DNA from: Uliginosibacterium sp. 31-16
GTDB lineage: Bacteria > Pseudomonadota > Gammaproteobacteria > Burkholderiales > Rhodocyclaceae
Direction: 5' to 3'
Assembly: GCF_030730865.1 (NCBI RefSeq)
Contig: NZ_JAVALZ010000001.1
Coordinates: 992,001-1,056,000 of the forward strand
DNA: 64,000 nt
This document shows, in pieces, positions 16,200 through 27,042 of the stretch. Each line of letters starts with the position of its first letter. Within the stretch, counting starts at the first letter, position 1. The position numbers and the translations under genes were made by a program. The notes below the pieces were generated by a model. That model saw nothing but the letters and a program-made list of their open reading frames with translations. It was not told the origin of the DNA and made no database searches.

Positions 16200-18326
16200 A
16201 TGATGAGCGCCCCACTGATCAGCGCCTACCTTATTTCCGTTGGCATCCTGCTGATGGCGGCAGCCCATGCCGCCATTCTCGCGCGTGGCAGCGGTCATTC
16301 ACACACGAACTGGTCATTCGCCGCCATCTGCCTGGGCTTTGCAGGTTTCCAGTTCTTCAACGCCATGCAGTATTCGGCACCGGATCAGGCCAGCGCGCTG
16401 GCTGCGCACAGATGGGTCAATCTCTTTTCGATTGTCGTCATCCCGCTGATTGCGCTGGCGGCAGCATCACTGGATACGCGGAAACGCCCGCTGCGCATCT
16501 TTGTCTGGCTGGCCGCGCTGGCAGGTCTGGCCGTCTGCTACAACTTCCTCTCGCCATTCGGCTACCGGTTTTACGCACTCGACCCTGATCAGGTGTTGAC
16601 GCTTCCCTGGGGAGAGCATCTGCGGATCATCCAGGGCCAGCCATCATTGGTGTATCGCCTGACCCGGCTGGTTTCACTGATTGTGATGATTTACACGATG
16701 GGCATCGCTCTCTCGCTCATGCGGATGAAGGAACGGCTTTCAAGTACCCTCATCTGGACGGGACTGGTGATCATGCTGCTCACGACAGGACTCGCCAGCA
16801 TGTCGGATTCCGGCGTCATTACCATGCCTTACCTGGGCGGTTTCGGCTTCGTCTTCATGGCCGGGGCCTTCTCGATTCTGGTAAGAAAGGAAATGCTGGC
16901 CCGCGAGCTGCAGGAAAAGCTCATCACACGAGCCCTGGCCAAGGAGGTACAGGGTCGCCGCAAAGCGGATGCGCGGGCCAACCAGCTCCTTCATCACGAC
17001 GCTCTGACCGGCTTGCCGAACCGGGCCGGATTTTTCCTTCGTCTTGAAAGTCTGCTTGAATTGAACCACCAGCAGGGCACGAAGATCGCAGTCGTGCTGT
17101 TCGATATCGATCGGCTCGGCGGCGTCAAAGGCACGCATGGTCTTGCCACCAGCGATGAGGTGCTGCGCAGGCTCAGCCAACGACTGAGTGGCCGGATCCG
17201 CGACAGTGATGTGCTGGCCCGCACACGCAGCGATGGTTTCGCGCTGATCGCCAGCCATATCAAGACGGATGCGGGCATCGGCGTGTTCTGTGAAAAGCTT
17301 GCGGGAAGCTTCGAGGAGCCCTTCGAGATTGAGGGCACCCAGTTCAAGCTCACCGCCAGCAGCGGCATGGCCATTTACCCCGATGATGCTGCGACGGCCA
17401 GCGAGCTTCTGGCGGCCGCCGAGCTGGCACTGCATGATGCGAAGAACGCCGGGACGAACCAGATGCGGACGTTCCGTCCCGCACTGAAGGAAGACTTCCG
17501 CCAGCGTATCGACCTTGAATCGGCGTTGCGCGAGGCCCTCGGGAAGCGGCAGTTTTTCCTCTGCTACCAACCCCAGGTTTGCGCCACCAGCGGTCGCACG
17601 CTGTCGATGGAAGCGCTGATCCGCTGGCAGCACCCGGAGTACGGGCTGGTCTCGCCACAGGACTTCATTCCGCTGGCCGAGGCCTCAGGTCTCATCATCC
17701 ATATCGGCGGGTGGGTCATCCATACCGCTTGCGCCCAGCTCGCGGCCTGGCGAAAGGCAGGACACGACTCCCTGCGCATGGCCGTCAATCTTTCTGCTGC
17801 GCAGCTGCTAGACCCCTATCTTGAGGAGACCCTCCTCGGTGCACTCGCGCGTACAGGTCTCCAGCCTGCAGATCTTGAGCTGGAGATCACCGAATCCGTC
17901 CTGATCCAGGACCCGGAGCGTACGGTCGAGCGCTTTGCAGCCCTGCGAAATCTCGGCCTGCGACTGTCCATCGACGATTTCGGTACGGGCTACTCATCCC
18001 TCAGCTATCTGCGAATCCTGCCGGTACAGGCGTTCAAACTCGATCGCAGCTTTGTGGACGGCATGGACAAGGACGAAACCAGCCGCGAGATTTGTGCCAG
18101 TGCGATCCGGCTGGCGAAAAACCTCAAGCTGGATATCGTTGCCGAAGGTGTCGAGACGGAAGAACAGGCGCACCAGTTGCGCAAACTGGACTGCCCGATA
18201 TTCCAGGGCTACCTCTTCTCACGCCCACTCAACGCCGAGGCAGCAGGGCAATACCTGCAAAACAATCATCACCCGCTCCACGTCATGCCTGTCATGCAGT
18301 TCGGACAAACCCCGGCAGTATCCTGA
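16200..18326 (+). CDS. Membrane GGDEF-EAL protein (c-di-GMP phosphodiesterase, degenerate GGDEF)
   Basis: 708 residues; an ATG at 16203 directly follows the first. The N-terminal about 230 residues hold seven or so hydrophobic segments of an uncharacterised 7TM-type sensor. The GGDEF domain (about 265-420; LLHHDALTGLPNRAGF) has RSDGF where the active-site GGDEF should be, so it should not make c-di-GMP. The EAL domain (about 440-690) keeps its catalytic set: MEALIRW, VNLSAAQL, LEITES, IDDFGTGYSSL, FKLDRSFVD, AEGVETEEQ and FQGYLFSRP. It is therefore most likely a phosphodiesterase, with the GGDEF remnant possibly regulatory. It follows a chemoreceptor gene by 416 bp and is likely a separate unit. 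Confidence 0.9.
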   Translation: MMSAPLISAYLISVGILLMAAAHAAILARGSGHSHTNWSFAAICLGFAGFQFFNAMQYSAPDQASALAAHRWVNLFSIVVIPLIALAAASLDTRKRPLRIFVWLAALAGLAVCYNFLSPFGYRFYALDPDQVLTLPWGEHLRIIQGQPSLVYRLTRLVSLIVMIYTMGIALSLMRMKERLSSTLIWTGLVIMLLTTGLASMSDSGVITMPYLGGFGFVFMAGAFSILVRKEMLARELQEKLITRALAKEVQGRRKADARANQLLHHDALTGLPNRAGFFLRLESLLELNHQQGTKIAVVLFDIDRLGGVKGTHGLATSDEVLRRLSQRLSGRIRDSDVLARTRSDGFALIASHIKTDAGIGVFCEKLAGSFEEPFEIEGTQFKLTASSGMAIYPDDAATASELLAAAELALHDAKNAGTNQMRTFRPALKEDFRQRIDLESALREALGKRQFFLCYQPQVCATSGRTLSMEALIRWQHPEYGLVSPQDFIPLAEASGLIIHIGGWVIHTACAQLAAWRKAGHDSLRMAVNLSAAQLLDPYLEETLLGALARTGLQPADLELEITESVLIQDPERTVERFAALRNLGLRLSIDDFGTGYSSLSYLRILPVQAFKLDRSFVDGMDKDETSREICASAIRLAKNLKLDIVAEGVETEEQAHQLRKLDCPIFQGYLFSRPLNAEAAGQYLQNNHHPLHVMPVMQFGQTPAVS

Positions 18327-18332
18327 GGTTCC

Positions 18333-18677
18333 TCAGAACATCTCCAGTGCCCGTCGGGTAATGAAACCCTTCACGGCTTTCGACTGCTCGGTAATCCGGC
18401 GCAGAAAACGGGCCTTCTCGTGCGGAGAGATGAGGATGTGGACAGGCTCGATGACGAGCCTCTTCTCGGCATGCGCGCTGGTAGCCAGATCCGGAGCGAT
18501 GGCATTGGCGAAATCGAGGGCTGTTTTCTGATCTTCGATCATGCAATGTGCCGAGTAATCACCCACCGCACCATTGGCTGAAAGGTAACGACACTCGCTC
18601 AGGCGAGGCGGACGCTTTTGTTTGACGGGCTCCGGTTTATGGCAACCGATAGTCCAGTAATTGATGCTTTCTTTCAT
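18333..18677 (-). CDS. Small hypothetical protein
   Basis: 114 residues, MKESINYWTIGCHKPEPVKQ to ITRRALEMF; convergent with the GGDEF-EAL gene, with 6 bp between stops. The start is unsure because the purine-rich GGAAG lies only one base from the ATG. No signal peptide or membrane segment is visible. Cys12, Cys28 and Cys45 and several His are scattered without a clear metal motif. The C-terminal half is basic (ISPHEKARFLRRITEQSKAV). Codon use resembles that of neighbouring genes, which favours a real gene. No family recognised. Confidence 0.5.
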   Translation of the reverse strand: MKESINYWTIGCHKPEPVKQKRPPRLSECRYLSANGAVGDYSAHCMIEDQKTALDFANAIAPDLATSAHAEKRLVIEPVHILISPHEKARFLRRITEQSKAVKGFITRRALEMF

Positions 18678-18910
18678 GCTTCCGGAGAATCTCGTTGCAC
18701 GGGAGATTTTGGCAGATGAGCGGTACGGGCACCAGCTCTCTGATCATCTGCTGCGAATTTTCCCACCGCTGGAGCCCGACAGTTTTGCGCCAGCGCAGAG
18801 CGTGAAACGATCATCCCGGCATCCAGAGACAAGGGAAATCCGGCAGGCTTCCCATCCGGACGCCCATGCTTGCAAGGTGTGCATGAAGCCTTTCGAGGGG
18901 CGCCAGCACA

Positions 18911-18957
18911 ATCCTGTATATAGTTGCCTATCGTCAAATCAATACTATATGTAGTCG
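18911..18957 (+). promoter_or_regulatory. Tandem NrdR boxes and likely promoter of nrdDG
   Basis: Two sites resemble the NrdR box (consensus roughly ACACTATATATAGTGT). Box 1 is 18911-18926 (ATCCTGTATATAGTTG, 11 of 16) and box 2 is 18942-18957 (ATACTATATGTAGTCG, 12 of 16). Their starts are 31 bp apart, about three helical turns, as is usual for NrdR box pairs. A promoter-like TTGCCT (18924) and TATATG (18946) with a 16-bp spacer overlaps them, so NrdR binding would occlude RNA polymerase. The site lies upstream of the riboswitch. Confidence 0.75.
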
Positions 18958-18999
18958 AAAATGCCTTGTGTGTGCCGGCGCCAAAGCGCTAAAGTCGCG

Positions 19000-19176
19000 G
19001 CTCACGATGGTTCCCGCACGGGATCAAAAGGGAATCCGGCGGGCACTCATCGCCTTGACCGGAGCTGCCCCCGCAACTGTAGGCGCGGAGTCGTTCGCCA
19101 CTTTCTGCCACTGGGCCCTGCCCCGGGAAGGCCGGCTAACGACATGGATGCGTCAGCCAGGAGACCTGCCGTCGCA
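19000..19176 (+). ncRNA. Cobalamin (adenosylcobalamin) riboswitch upstream of nrdD
   Basis: Conserved cobalamin riboswitch elements occur in order: GGTTCCCGCACGGGATCAAA, AAGGGAATCCGGCGGGC, CCGGAGCTGCCCCCGCAACT with GT, GCCACTGG, GGGAAGGCCGG, and the B12 box AGCCAGGAGACCTGCC at 19155-19170. About 155 bases separate it from the nrdD start and would hold the expression platform; a GC-rich stretch at 19207-19245 could form the regulatory hairpin. It should switch off nrdDG when coenzyme B12 is available. Confidence 0.93.
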
Positions 19177-19329
19177 ATGATCGAATACCCGCAAGGGTGT
19201 GTGTAACCGGGGCGGGGTGCCTCCCGGCGGATCGCGCCGCAGCTTCTGTCTGACGGTGCTTTTCCCGTGATGCATCCCCGTCTTGATTCCTTGCATCCAA
19301 CAAGAAATCCCTGTCCTTGGAGAGCCTCG

Positions 19330-21531
19330 ATGCTTAACGTCCTGAAACGCGATGGAACGACTGCGACATTCGATATCCTGAAGGTAGCCGTGGCTTGCCA
19401 GAAGGCCGCTGCGGCTGCGCACGTGGAGAACCCCAGCGCAGTTGCCCTGGGCGTTGCGGCAGAGGTTGAAGAACAGTGCCGACGTCACTCCAGGGACGTT
19501 CTCGACATACCGACCATCCAGCTGTTTGTCGAGAACGCCCTGATGCGTTCCTGGCCCGAAGTTGCCCGCCTGTATATCGAGTATCGCCATGATCGCGACA
19601 GCATTCGCGTACGCGGGTCCGTGCTGCATGCACAGCTCATGGGCCTGGTCGACAAGACCGATGAAGAAGCTGTGACGGAGAACGCCAACAAGGATGCCAA
19701 TGTTTTTCCGGTCATGCGCGACCTGATGGCAGGAATCGTCTCCAAGCAGTTCGCCAGCAACTTCCTCACCAAGGATGTGCTGCAAGCCCACAACAGCGGC
19801 GATCTGCATTTCCACGACATGGACTACTCGCCTTTCCTGCCGTTCACCAACTGCTGCCTGGTGGATCTGCAAGGCATGCTGGGGAACGGCTTTCACCTTG
19901 GCAATGCGGGTATCGAGAGTCCGAAGTCCGTCGGCGTAGCCTGCGCAGTGACTGCCCAGATCATTGCTCAGGTGGCGAGCCATCAGTACGGCGGCACGAC
20001 CATTCCAAACATCGATCAGACGCTCGCGCCGTATGTACAGAGGAGCTACGAGAAGAATCTGGAGATTGCACGCCAGTACAGCATCGCCGAGCCGGAGCGC
20101 TATGCGCGTGAACGTACGGAGAAGGAAACCTACGACGGCATCCAGGCCTGCGAGTACGAAATCAACACGCTGTTTTCCTCCAATGGTCAGCAGCCCTTCG
20201 TCACTTTCTCCTTTGGCATGGGCCGCAGCTGGCAGGAGCGTGCAGTGCAACGCGCGATCCTGCAGGTGCGCATCAAGGGTATGGGCAAGGAAGGCATCAC
20301 GCCAGTCTTCCCCAAACTGGTGTTCTTCATTGAGGAAGGGCTCAATCTCAAGCCGGAAGACCCTAACTACGATATCAAGCAGCTAGCGCTGGAATGCGCT
20401 TCGAAACGCATGTACCCGGACATCATTTCGGCGAAACTCAATCGCGAATTGACCGGTTCATCGATTCCCGTTTCACCGATGGGCTGCCGCAGCTTCCTTT
20501 CGGTGTGGCATGACGAGCAGGGACGCGAGGTACTGGCTGGACGCAATAACCTCGGCGTGGTCAGCATCAATCTGCCACGCATCGCCATCGAAGCACAGCA
20601 GAATCAGGATCGTTTCTTCGAGATCCTCGACGAACGCCTGGAGCTGGCACGCAAGGCATTGATGATTCGCATCGAGCGCCTCGAAGGCGTGAAGGCCAAT
20701 ATCGCCCCCATCCTCTACACCGAGGGTGCCTTCGGCGTGCGCCTGAGGCCAGATGACGACATCCTGCCTCTGTTCAAAGATGGCCGCGCCTCGATTTCAC
20801 TGGGCTACATCGGTCTGCACGAAGTCGCCCTGATCATGTCGGGCGGCGAACACCCTTTTGACAATCCCGCTCTGCAGGATTTCCTGCATCGCGTCGTCGC
20901 CTATCTCGGCGAAGCCGTGCAGCGCTGGAAGGCCGAGTCTGGCTGGGGCTTCTCGCTCTACTCCACCCCCAGCGAATCGCTGTGTCACCGTTTCTGCAAG
21001 CTGGATGTAGCGCGCTACGGCGAAATGCCAGGAATCAGCGACAAGGGTTATTACACCAACTCTTTCCATCTCGACGTGACGCGCAAGGTGGGCCCTTTCG
21101 AAAAGATCCAGTACGAGAAGGGCTTTGCTGATGCGGCCTCGGGCGGGCATATCACCTATGTCGAACTGCCCAACATGCGCCACAACCTCAAGGCGCTGGA
21201 GCGCATCTGGGATCACGCCATCGAGCACGTGCCCTATTTCGGCACCAATACTCCGGTGGACTCCTGCGGAAAATGCGGTTTCATGGGCGAAACCCTGGCC
21301 ACGGCAGATGGCTTCACCTGCCCCGAATGCGGCAACCATGACAGCGCCAGTCTCTCGGTCACGCGTCGGGTGTGCGGTTACCTTGGCAGTCCCAATGCGC
21401 GGCCCTTCAACGCCGGCAAGCAGAAAGAAGTCATGCGCCGTGTGAAGCATCTCGCCACGCCCGCGCCAGAAACGGACCTGCTCGTCGAACGCTGCGACCG
21501 CCTGCTCCAGCCCGAACCTCTGGTGGCATGA
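19330..21531 (+). CDS. nrdD: Anaerobic (class III) ribonucleoside-triphosphate reductase
   Basis: 733 residues from the ATG at 19330, with GGAGAG 7 bp upstream; an earlier ATG (19270) lacks this and would add 20 non-conserved residues. The N-terminal ATP-cone (MLNVLKRDGTTATFDILKV) is the allosteric site. The ten-stranded barrel follows (HFHDMDYSPFLPFTNCCLVD, PFVTFSFGMG, LTGSSIPVSPMGCRSFLS). Near the C-terminus are a zinc ribbon of two Cys pairs (CGKCGFMG and CPECGN) and the glycyl-radical loop RRVCGYLG, with Gly683 the probable radical site. It reduces NTPs to dNTPs without oxygen. It overlaps nrdG by ATGA and is controlled by NrdR boxes and a B12 riboswitch upstream. Confidence 0.97.
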   Translation: MLNVLKRDGTTATFDILKVAVACQKAAAAAHVENPSAVALGVAAEVEEQCRRHSRDVLDIPTIQLFVENALMRSWPEVARLYIEYRHDRDSIRVRGSVLHAQLMGLVDKTDEEAVTENANKDANVFPVMRDLMAGIVSKQFASNFLTKDVLQAHNSGDLHFHDMDYSPFLPFTNCCLVDLQGMLGNGFHLGNAGIESPKSVGVACAVTAQIIAQVASHQYGGTTIPNIDQTLAPYVQRSYEKNLEIARQYSIAEPERYARERTEKETYDGIQACEYEINTLFSSNGQQPFVTFSFGMGRSWQERAVQRAILQVRIKGMGKEGITPVFPKLVFFIEEGLNLKPEDPNYDIKQLALECASKRMYPDIISAKLNRELTGSSIPVSPMGCRSFLSVWHDEQGREVLAGRNNLGVVSINLPRIAIEAQQNQDRFFEILDERLELARKALMIRIERLEGVKANIAPILYTEGAFGVRLRPDDDILPLFKDGRASISLGYIGLHEVALIMSGGEHPFDNPALQDFLHRVVAYLGEAVQRWKAESGWGFSLYSTPSESLCHRFCKLDVARYGEMPGISDKGYYTNSFHLDVTRKVGPFEKIQYEKGFADAASGGHITYVELPNMRHNLKALERIWDHAIEHVPYFGTNTPVDSCGKCGFMGETLATADGFTCPECGNHDSASLSVTRRVCGYLGSPNARPFNAGKQKEVMRRVKHLATPAPETDLLVERCDRLLQPEPLVA

Positions 21532-21986
21532 ACTACGACCGCTACTACACCTGCGACGTGGTCAACGGTGAAGGTCTGCGCGTCACTCTGTTCGTCACCG
21601 GCTGTGCGCACGCCTGCCCCGGCTGCTATAACCGAGCCACCTGGGACCGGCGTGCCGGCCAGCCCTTCACCGAGGACGTCCGCGAGCAGATCCTTGATCT
21701 GTGCGCGAACCACGATGGCCTGAGCCTGTCAGGTGGCGATCCGCTGCTCCCTGCCAATCGTGAAGCAATTGCTGATCTGTGTCGGCGTTTCAAGCAACGC
21801 TACCCGGCCAAGGACATCTGGCTATGGACGGGTTATCTGCATGAAGAAGTACAGCATCTGGAACTGCTGCGTGATGTAGACGTATTGATCGACGGCCCCT
21901 ATCTGCAAGATCAGCCAAGCACCAAACCCTGGCAGGGCTCAGAGAATCAGCGGGTCATCCATCTGGCGTCAGGCCGTTCATCTTGA
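21528..21986 (+). CDS. nrdG: Anaerobic ribonucleotide reductase-activating protein (radical SAM)
   Basis: 152 residues; the ATG at 21528 overlaps the nrdD stop (ATGA), so translation is coupled. The radical-SAM cluster motif is C26-x3-C30-x2-C33 (GCAHACPGCYN). The SAM-binding GGDP motif is at SLSGGDPLL, and IDGPYLQD is also conserved. It generates the glycyl radical on NrdD from SAM using a [4Fe-4S] cluster. Length matches E. coli NrdG (154). A hairpin terminator follows 66 bp later. Confidence 0.96.
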   Translation: MNYDRYYTCDVVNGEGLRVTLFVTGCAHACPGCYNRATWDRRAGQPFTEDVREQILDLCANHDGLSLSGGDPLLPANREAIADLCRRFKQRYPAKDIWLWTGYLHEEVQHLELLRDVDVLIDGPYLQDQPSTKPWQGSENQRVIHLASGRSS

Positions 21987-22052
21987 GTGCCGGGTCCGTT
22001 TCGTCCTGACGGTCGTTTGCAGCTTGAGCAGTTGCCCCGTACTTGAAACAGA

Positions 22053-22076
22053 AAAGGCACCCCAAGGGGTGCCTTT
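22053..22076. terminator. Bidirectional intrinsic terminator between nrdG and atpC
   Basis: AAAGGCACCCC pairs with GGGGTGCCTTT (11 bp drawn, about 10 usable) around a minimal loop. A-rich and T-containing flanks on both sides suit the convergent nrdDG and atp operons. Confidence 0.85.
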
Positions 22077-22097
22077 GTCATTGTTGCGCAGCAGCGA

Positions 22098-22523
22098 TCA
22101 GTGCCCGCGATGGCGGAATCTCTCGATCGCAGCCAATTGGGCAATAGCTTCAGCCAGTTCGGCCTGAGCAGCAGCGTAGTTCACTTCCTGCTGCTTGTTG
22201 GCCATGGCTTCTTCGGCACGTTTCTTGGCCTCCATCGCCTTGGCCTCATCCAGATCGCGACCGCGGATGGCAGTATCTGCCAGCACGGTAACGAGATTCG
22301 GCTGCACTTCAAGCATGCCACCGGCGACGAAGATGACTTCTTCTTCGGTCTGGTTCGGCACGCGGATGCGCACGGTGCCCGGGCGAATGCGTGTCAGCAA
22401 CGGAGCGTGGCCGGGCAGGATGCCCAGATCGCCCGACTCGCCCGGCAGAGAGACGATCTCGGCCAGCCCGGAGAAGATTTCCTCTTCTGCGCTGACGACA
22501 TCGACGTGTACGGTCATTGCCAT
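22098..22523 (-). CDS. atpC: ATP synthase F1 epsilon subunit
   Basis: 141 residues, with GGAG 8 bp before the ATG at 22523; a second ATG lies two codons in. The N-terminal beta-sandwich ([36 protein letters not shown]) and the Ala/Glu-rich C-terminal helical hairpin ([20 protein letters not shown]) are complete. It sits in the F1 central stalk and restrains ATP hydrolysis. Last gene of the operon; the 98-bp gap from atpD is the longest coding gap among the F1 genes. Confidence 0.95.
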   Translation of the reverse strand: MAMTVHVDVVSAEEEIFSGLAEIVSLPGESGDLGILPGHAPLLTRIRPGTVRIRVPNQTEEEVIFVAGGMLEVQPNLVTVLADTAIRGRDLDEAKAMEAKKRAEEAMANKQQEVNYAAAQAELAEAIAQLAAIERFRHRGH

Positions 22524-22621
22524 TGTGTTTCTCCGTAAGTGGAGAGCAGGGAGCCGGAAGCGGGAAAACCGTCAGGCACGAGCGCCCCGGACTCTCCATT
22601 CCTCACTCCCAGCTCCCGGCC

Positions 22622-24064
<1,443 letters not shown>

Positions 24065-24070
24065 CTAAAT

Positions 24071-24940
24071 TCAAACCGCTGCGGCGCCACTGACAATTTC
24101 CGAAATTTCTTTCGTGATCGCCGCCTGACGCGTTTTGTTGTAGACCAGCTGGAGTTCCTTGATGACCGTACCGGCGTTATCGCTGGCAGCCTTCATTGCC
24201 ACCATGCGGGCACTTTGCTCGGAAGCAATGTTTTCGGCCACCGACTGATACACCAGAGCTTCGACGTAACGCAAAAGCAACTCGTCAATGACGGTCTGCG
24301 GGTCTGGCTCATAGAAGTAATCCCAGCTGTGAGTCGGAGTCCCCAGACGCTCGCCGCACAAGGGCAGCAGCTGCTCAATGACCGGCTCCTGACGCATGGT
24401 GTTCACGAAACGCGTGTAGGCGATGTAGACCGCATCGACTTCACCTGCAAGGTACTTGTCGATCATGACCTTGACCGGCCCGATCAGCTTGTCCAGATGC
24501 GGCATGTCACCCAGGTGGGTCAGGTGTGAAACCACACCGGCACCCATGCGCTGCATGAAGCCATAGCCCTTGTTGCCAATCGCGGTGACTGGAACTTCCT
24601 TCACACCTTGAGCCTGCCACTCGCGCATCGTGCTCACCACCATCCGCAGGATGTTGGTGTTCATTGCGCCACACAGCCCCTTGTCGGTGCTTACCAGCAC
24701 CAGTCCGACTGCGTTGCGGGTATCGCGTTCAGTCAGGAAAGGATGCTGATAGTCAGCGATGTTGGCATGCGAGAGATTGGCCGCCAGACGACGCACCTTC
24801 TCGGCGTAGGGTCGGGCGTGCCGCATCTTGTCCTGCGCCTTGCGCATTTTGGATGCGGCCACCATCTCCATGGCCTTGGTGATCTTCTTGGTGTTCTGGA
24901 CACTCTTGATCTTGGTCCGGATTTCTTTTCCGCCAGCCAT
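24071..24940 (-). CDS. atpG: ATP synthase F1 gamma subunit
   Basis: 289 residues. The N-terminal helix [32 protein letters not shown] and the C-terminal helix [32 protein letters not shown] are the coiled-coil rotor shaft. The Rossmann-like middle has [14 protein letters not shown]. Normal length and no insert. Rotor subunit linking the c-ring to F1. Confidence 0.96.
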   Translation of the reverse strand: MAGGKEIRTKIKSVQNTKKITKAMEMVAASKMRKAQDKMRHARPYAEKVRRLAANLSHANIADYQHPFLTERDTRNAVGLVLVSTDKGLCGAMNTNILRMVVSTMREWQAQGVKEVPVTAIGNKGYGFMQRMGAGVVSHLTHLGDMPHLDKLIGPVKVMIDKYLAGEVDAVYIAYTRFVNTMRQEPVIEQLLPLCGERLGTPTHSWDYFYEPDPQTVIDELLLRYVEALVYQSVAENIASEQSARMVAMKAASDNAGTVIKELQLVYNKTRQAAITKEISEIVSGAAAV

Positions 24941-24953
24941 GATGATGTCCTGG

Positions 24954-26492
24954 TTAGTTCCAGCTCTTCTTGAAATCGACGATGGCTGCCTTCAGCGTTG
25001 CTTCGGCATCTGCGTCGACATCCTTGCTCGAATCGATCTTTTTCATCAGATCTGCGTAGCCACTGCGCAGGAACTGGTGCAGTGCTGATTCGAAAGGCAG
25101 GATGCGCTTGACATCGACATCATCGGTGTAGCCACGGGTCACTGCATACAGGGTGACAGCCATTTCGGCCACTTGCAGCGGAGAATACTGGGGCTGCTTG
25201 AGCACTTCCACCACGCGACGACCACGCTCCAGCTGCTTGCGGGTCGCGTCATCAAGATCGGAGGCAAACTGCGCGAAGGCAGCCAGCTCGCGGTACTGCG
25301 CGAGATCGGTACGGATACCGCCGGAGAGTTTCTTGATCGCCTTGGTCTGCGCCGCACCACCGACGCGCGACACCGAGATACCGGCGTTGATGGCGGGACG
25401 GATACCGGCGTTGAACAGATCGGTCTCAAGGAAGATCTGGCCGTCAGTGATCGAGATCACATTGGTCGGCACGAATGCAGAAACGTCACCCGCCTGGGTT
25501 TCGATCACCGGCAAAGCGGTCAGCGAACCAGTCTTGCCCTTGACTTCGCCATTGGTGAATTTCTCGACGTAGTCTTCATTCACGCGGGCAGCACGTTCAA
25601 GCAGACGCGAGTGCAGATAGAACACATCGCCCGGATAAGCTTCGCGGCCCGGCGGACGGCGCAGCAGCAGCGAGATCTGACGATAGGCCCAAGCCTGCTT
25701 GGTCAGATCGTCATAAATGATCAGGGCGTCCTGACCGCGATCACGGAAGTACTCACCCATGGTGCAACCGGCGTAGGCTGCGATGTACTGCATCGCAGCG
25801 GAGTCCGATGCCGAAGCCGCGACCACGATGGTGTATTCCATCGCGCCATGCTCCTGCAGCTTGCGCACCACGTTATTGATGGTGGAGGCTTTCTGACCGA
25901 TAGCCACATACACGCAGAAGAGGTCTTTGCCCTTCTGGTTGATGATGGTGTCGACCGCAACAGCGGTTTTGCCGGTCTGGCGGTCGCCGATGATCAGTTC
26001 GCGCTGACCACGGCCCACTGGAACCATCGAGTCAATAGCCTTGATACCAGTTTGCACTGGCTGCGACACCGATTTGCGCCAGATCACGCCCGGGGCGACC
26101 TTTTCGATCTTGTCGGTGATCTTGGCGTTGATCGGACCCTTGCCATCAATCGGCTGGCCCAGCGCATTCACCACGCGACCGATCAGTTCGGGACCCACCG
26201 GCACTTCCAGAATGCGGCCGGTACATTTGACCGTATCGCCTTCGGAAATGTGTTCGTATTCGCCCAATACCACGGCACCCACGGAGTCACGCTCCAGGTT
26301 CATGGCCAACCCGAACGTATTGTTCGGGAATTCGAGCATTTCGCCCTGCATCACGTCGGTGAGGCCATGGACGCGGCAGATGCCGTCAGTCACCGTGACA
26401 ACGGTACCTTCGTTGCGCTCGGTTGCCCCGAGCTGCAGGCTCTGAATGCGGCTCTTGATGAGATCGCTGATTTCAGAAGGATTGAGTTGCAT
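24954..26492 (-). CDS. atpA: ATP synthase F1 alpha subunit
   Basis: 512 residues from the ATG at 26492 ([19 protein letters not shown]), with AGGAG upstream. The longer open frame upstream overlaps atpH and is not conserved. The P-loop [10 protein letters not shown] is near residue 170, [15 protein letters not shown]-like ([20 protein letters not shown]) near 250, and the arginine-finger region ([27 protein letters not shown]) near 350-375. Non-catalytic nucleotide-binding subunit of the F1 hexamer. Confidence 0.97.
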   Translation of the reverse strand: MQLNPSEISDLIKSRIQSLQLGATERNEGTVVTVTDGICRVHGLTDVMQGEMLEFPNNTFGLAMNLERDSVGAVVLGEYEHISEGDTVKCTGRILEVPVGPELIGRVVNALGQPIDGKGPINAKITDKIEKVAPGVIWRKSVSQPVQTGIKAIDSMVPVGRGQRELIIGDRQTGKTAVAVDTIINQKGKDLFCVYVAIGQKASTINNVVRKLQEHGAMEYTIVVAASASDSAAMQYIAAYAGCTMGEYFRDRGQDALIIYDDLTKQAWAYRQISLLLRRPPGREAYPGDVFYLHSRLLERAARVNEDYVEKFTNGEVKGKTGSLTALPVIETQAGDVSAFVPTNVISITDGQIFLETDLFNAGIRPAINAGISVSRVGGAAQTKAIKKLSGGIRTDLAQYRELAAFAQFASDLDDATRKQLERGRRVVEVLKQPQYSPLQVAEMAVTLYAVTRGYTDDVDVKRILPFESALHQFLRSGYADLMKKIDSSKDVDADAEATLKAAIVDFKKSWN

Positions 26493-26502
26493 GAATGTGC
26501 TC

Positions 26503-27039
26503 CTAGTTCTGTAGCGCGGCGGCCATGGTGGCGAGCTTGCCGCGCACCGAGGCATCGATCACTTCGTCACCCACGGCGATACGCACGCCCCCGATCAGTT
26601 CGGGATCGATCTGCACCGTGACACGCACCTTCGATTTGAAGTGCGCCTCGATATCGGCAGTCAGGCGGGTCAGCGTCGCGTCGTCAATGGGGAATGCAGA
26701 GGCCACGATGGCCTCCTTCACGCCTTCATGCGCGTTCTTGAGCTGCTCGAACAAGGCAGTAATTTCGGGCAGGAATTGTGCGCGGTCGGCTTCGACCAGC
26801 ACCTGTACGAAATTCGCCTGCTCGCTGCCGGCAGCAATGCCCGCAGTTTGCAACAGCAATTGCACGACCTGTGACAAGGTGGCGCGCGGATTGCCAAGAC
26901 ACTCCAGCACTTGCGGGTCGGCCACGACGGCAGACAACCCGGTGAGTGCCGACGCCCAGCCAGTCAGCGTGCCCTGTTCACGGGCCAACGCGAAGACGGC
27001 CTCGGCGTACGGACGCGCAAGGGTGACGTTTTCAGCCAT
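26503..27039 (-). CDS. atpH: ATP synthase F1 delta subunit
   Basis: 178 residues starting [20 protein letters not shown], the family's N-terminal signature. The N-terminal six-helix domain binds the tip of the alpha subunits. The C-terminal part ([35 protein letters not shown]) contacts the b dimer. It starts 3 bp after the atpF stop. Peripheral stalk component. Confidence 0.95.
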   Translation of the reverse strand: MAENVTLARPYAEAVFALAREQGTLTGWASALTGLSAVVADPQVLECLGNPRATLSQVVQLLLQTAGIAAGSEQANFVQVLVEADRAQFLPEITALFEQLKNAHEGVKEAIVASAFPIDDATLTRLTADIEAHFKSKVRVTVQIDPELIGGVRIAVGDEVIDASVRGKLATMAAALQN

Positions 27040-27042
27040 GGC

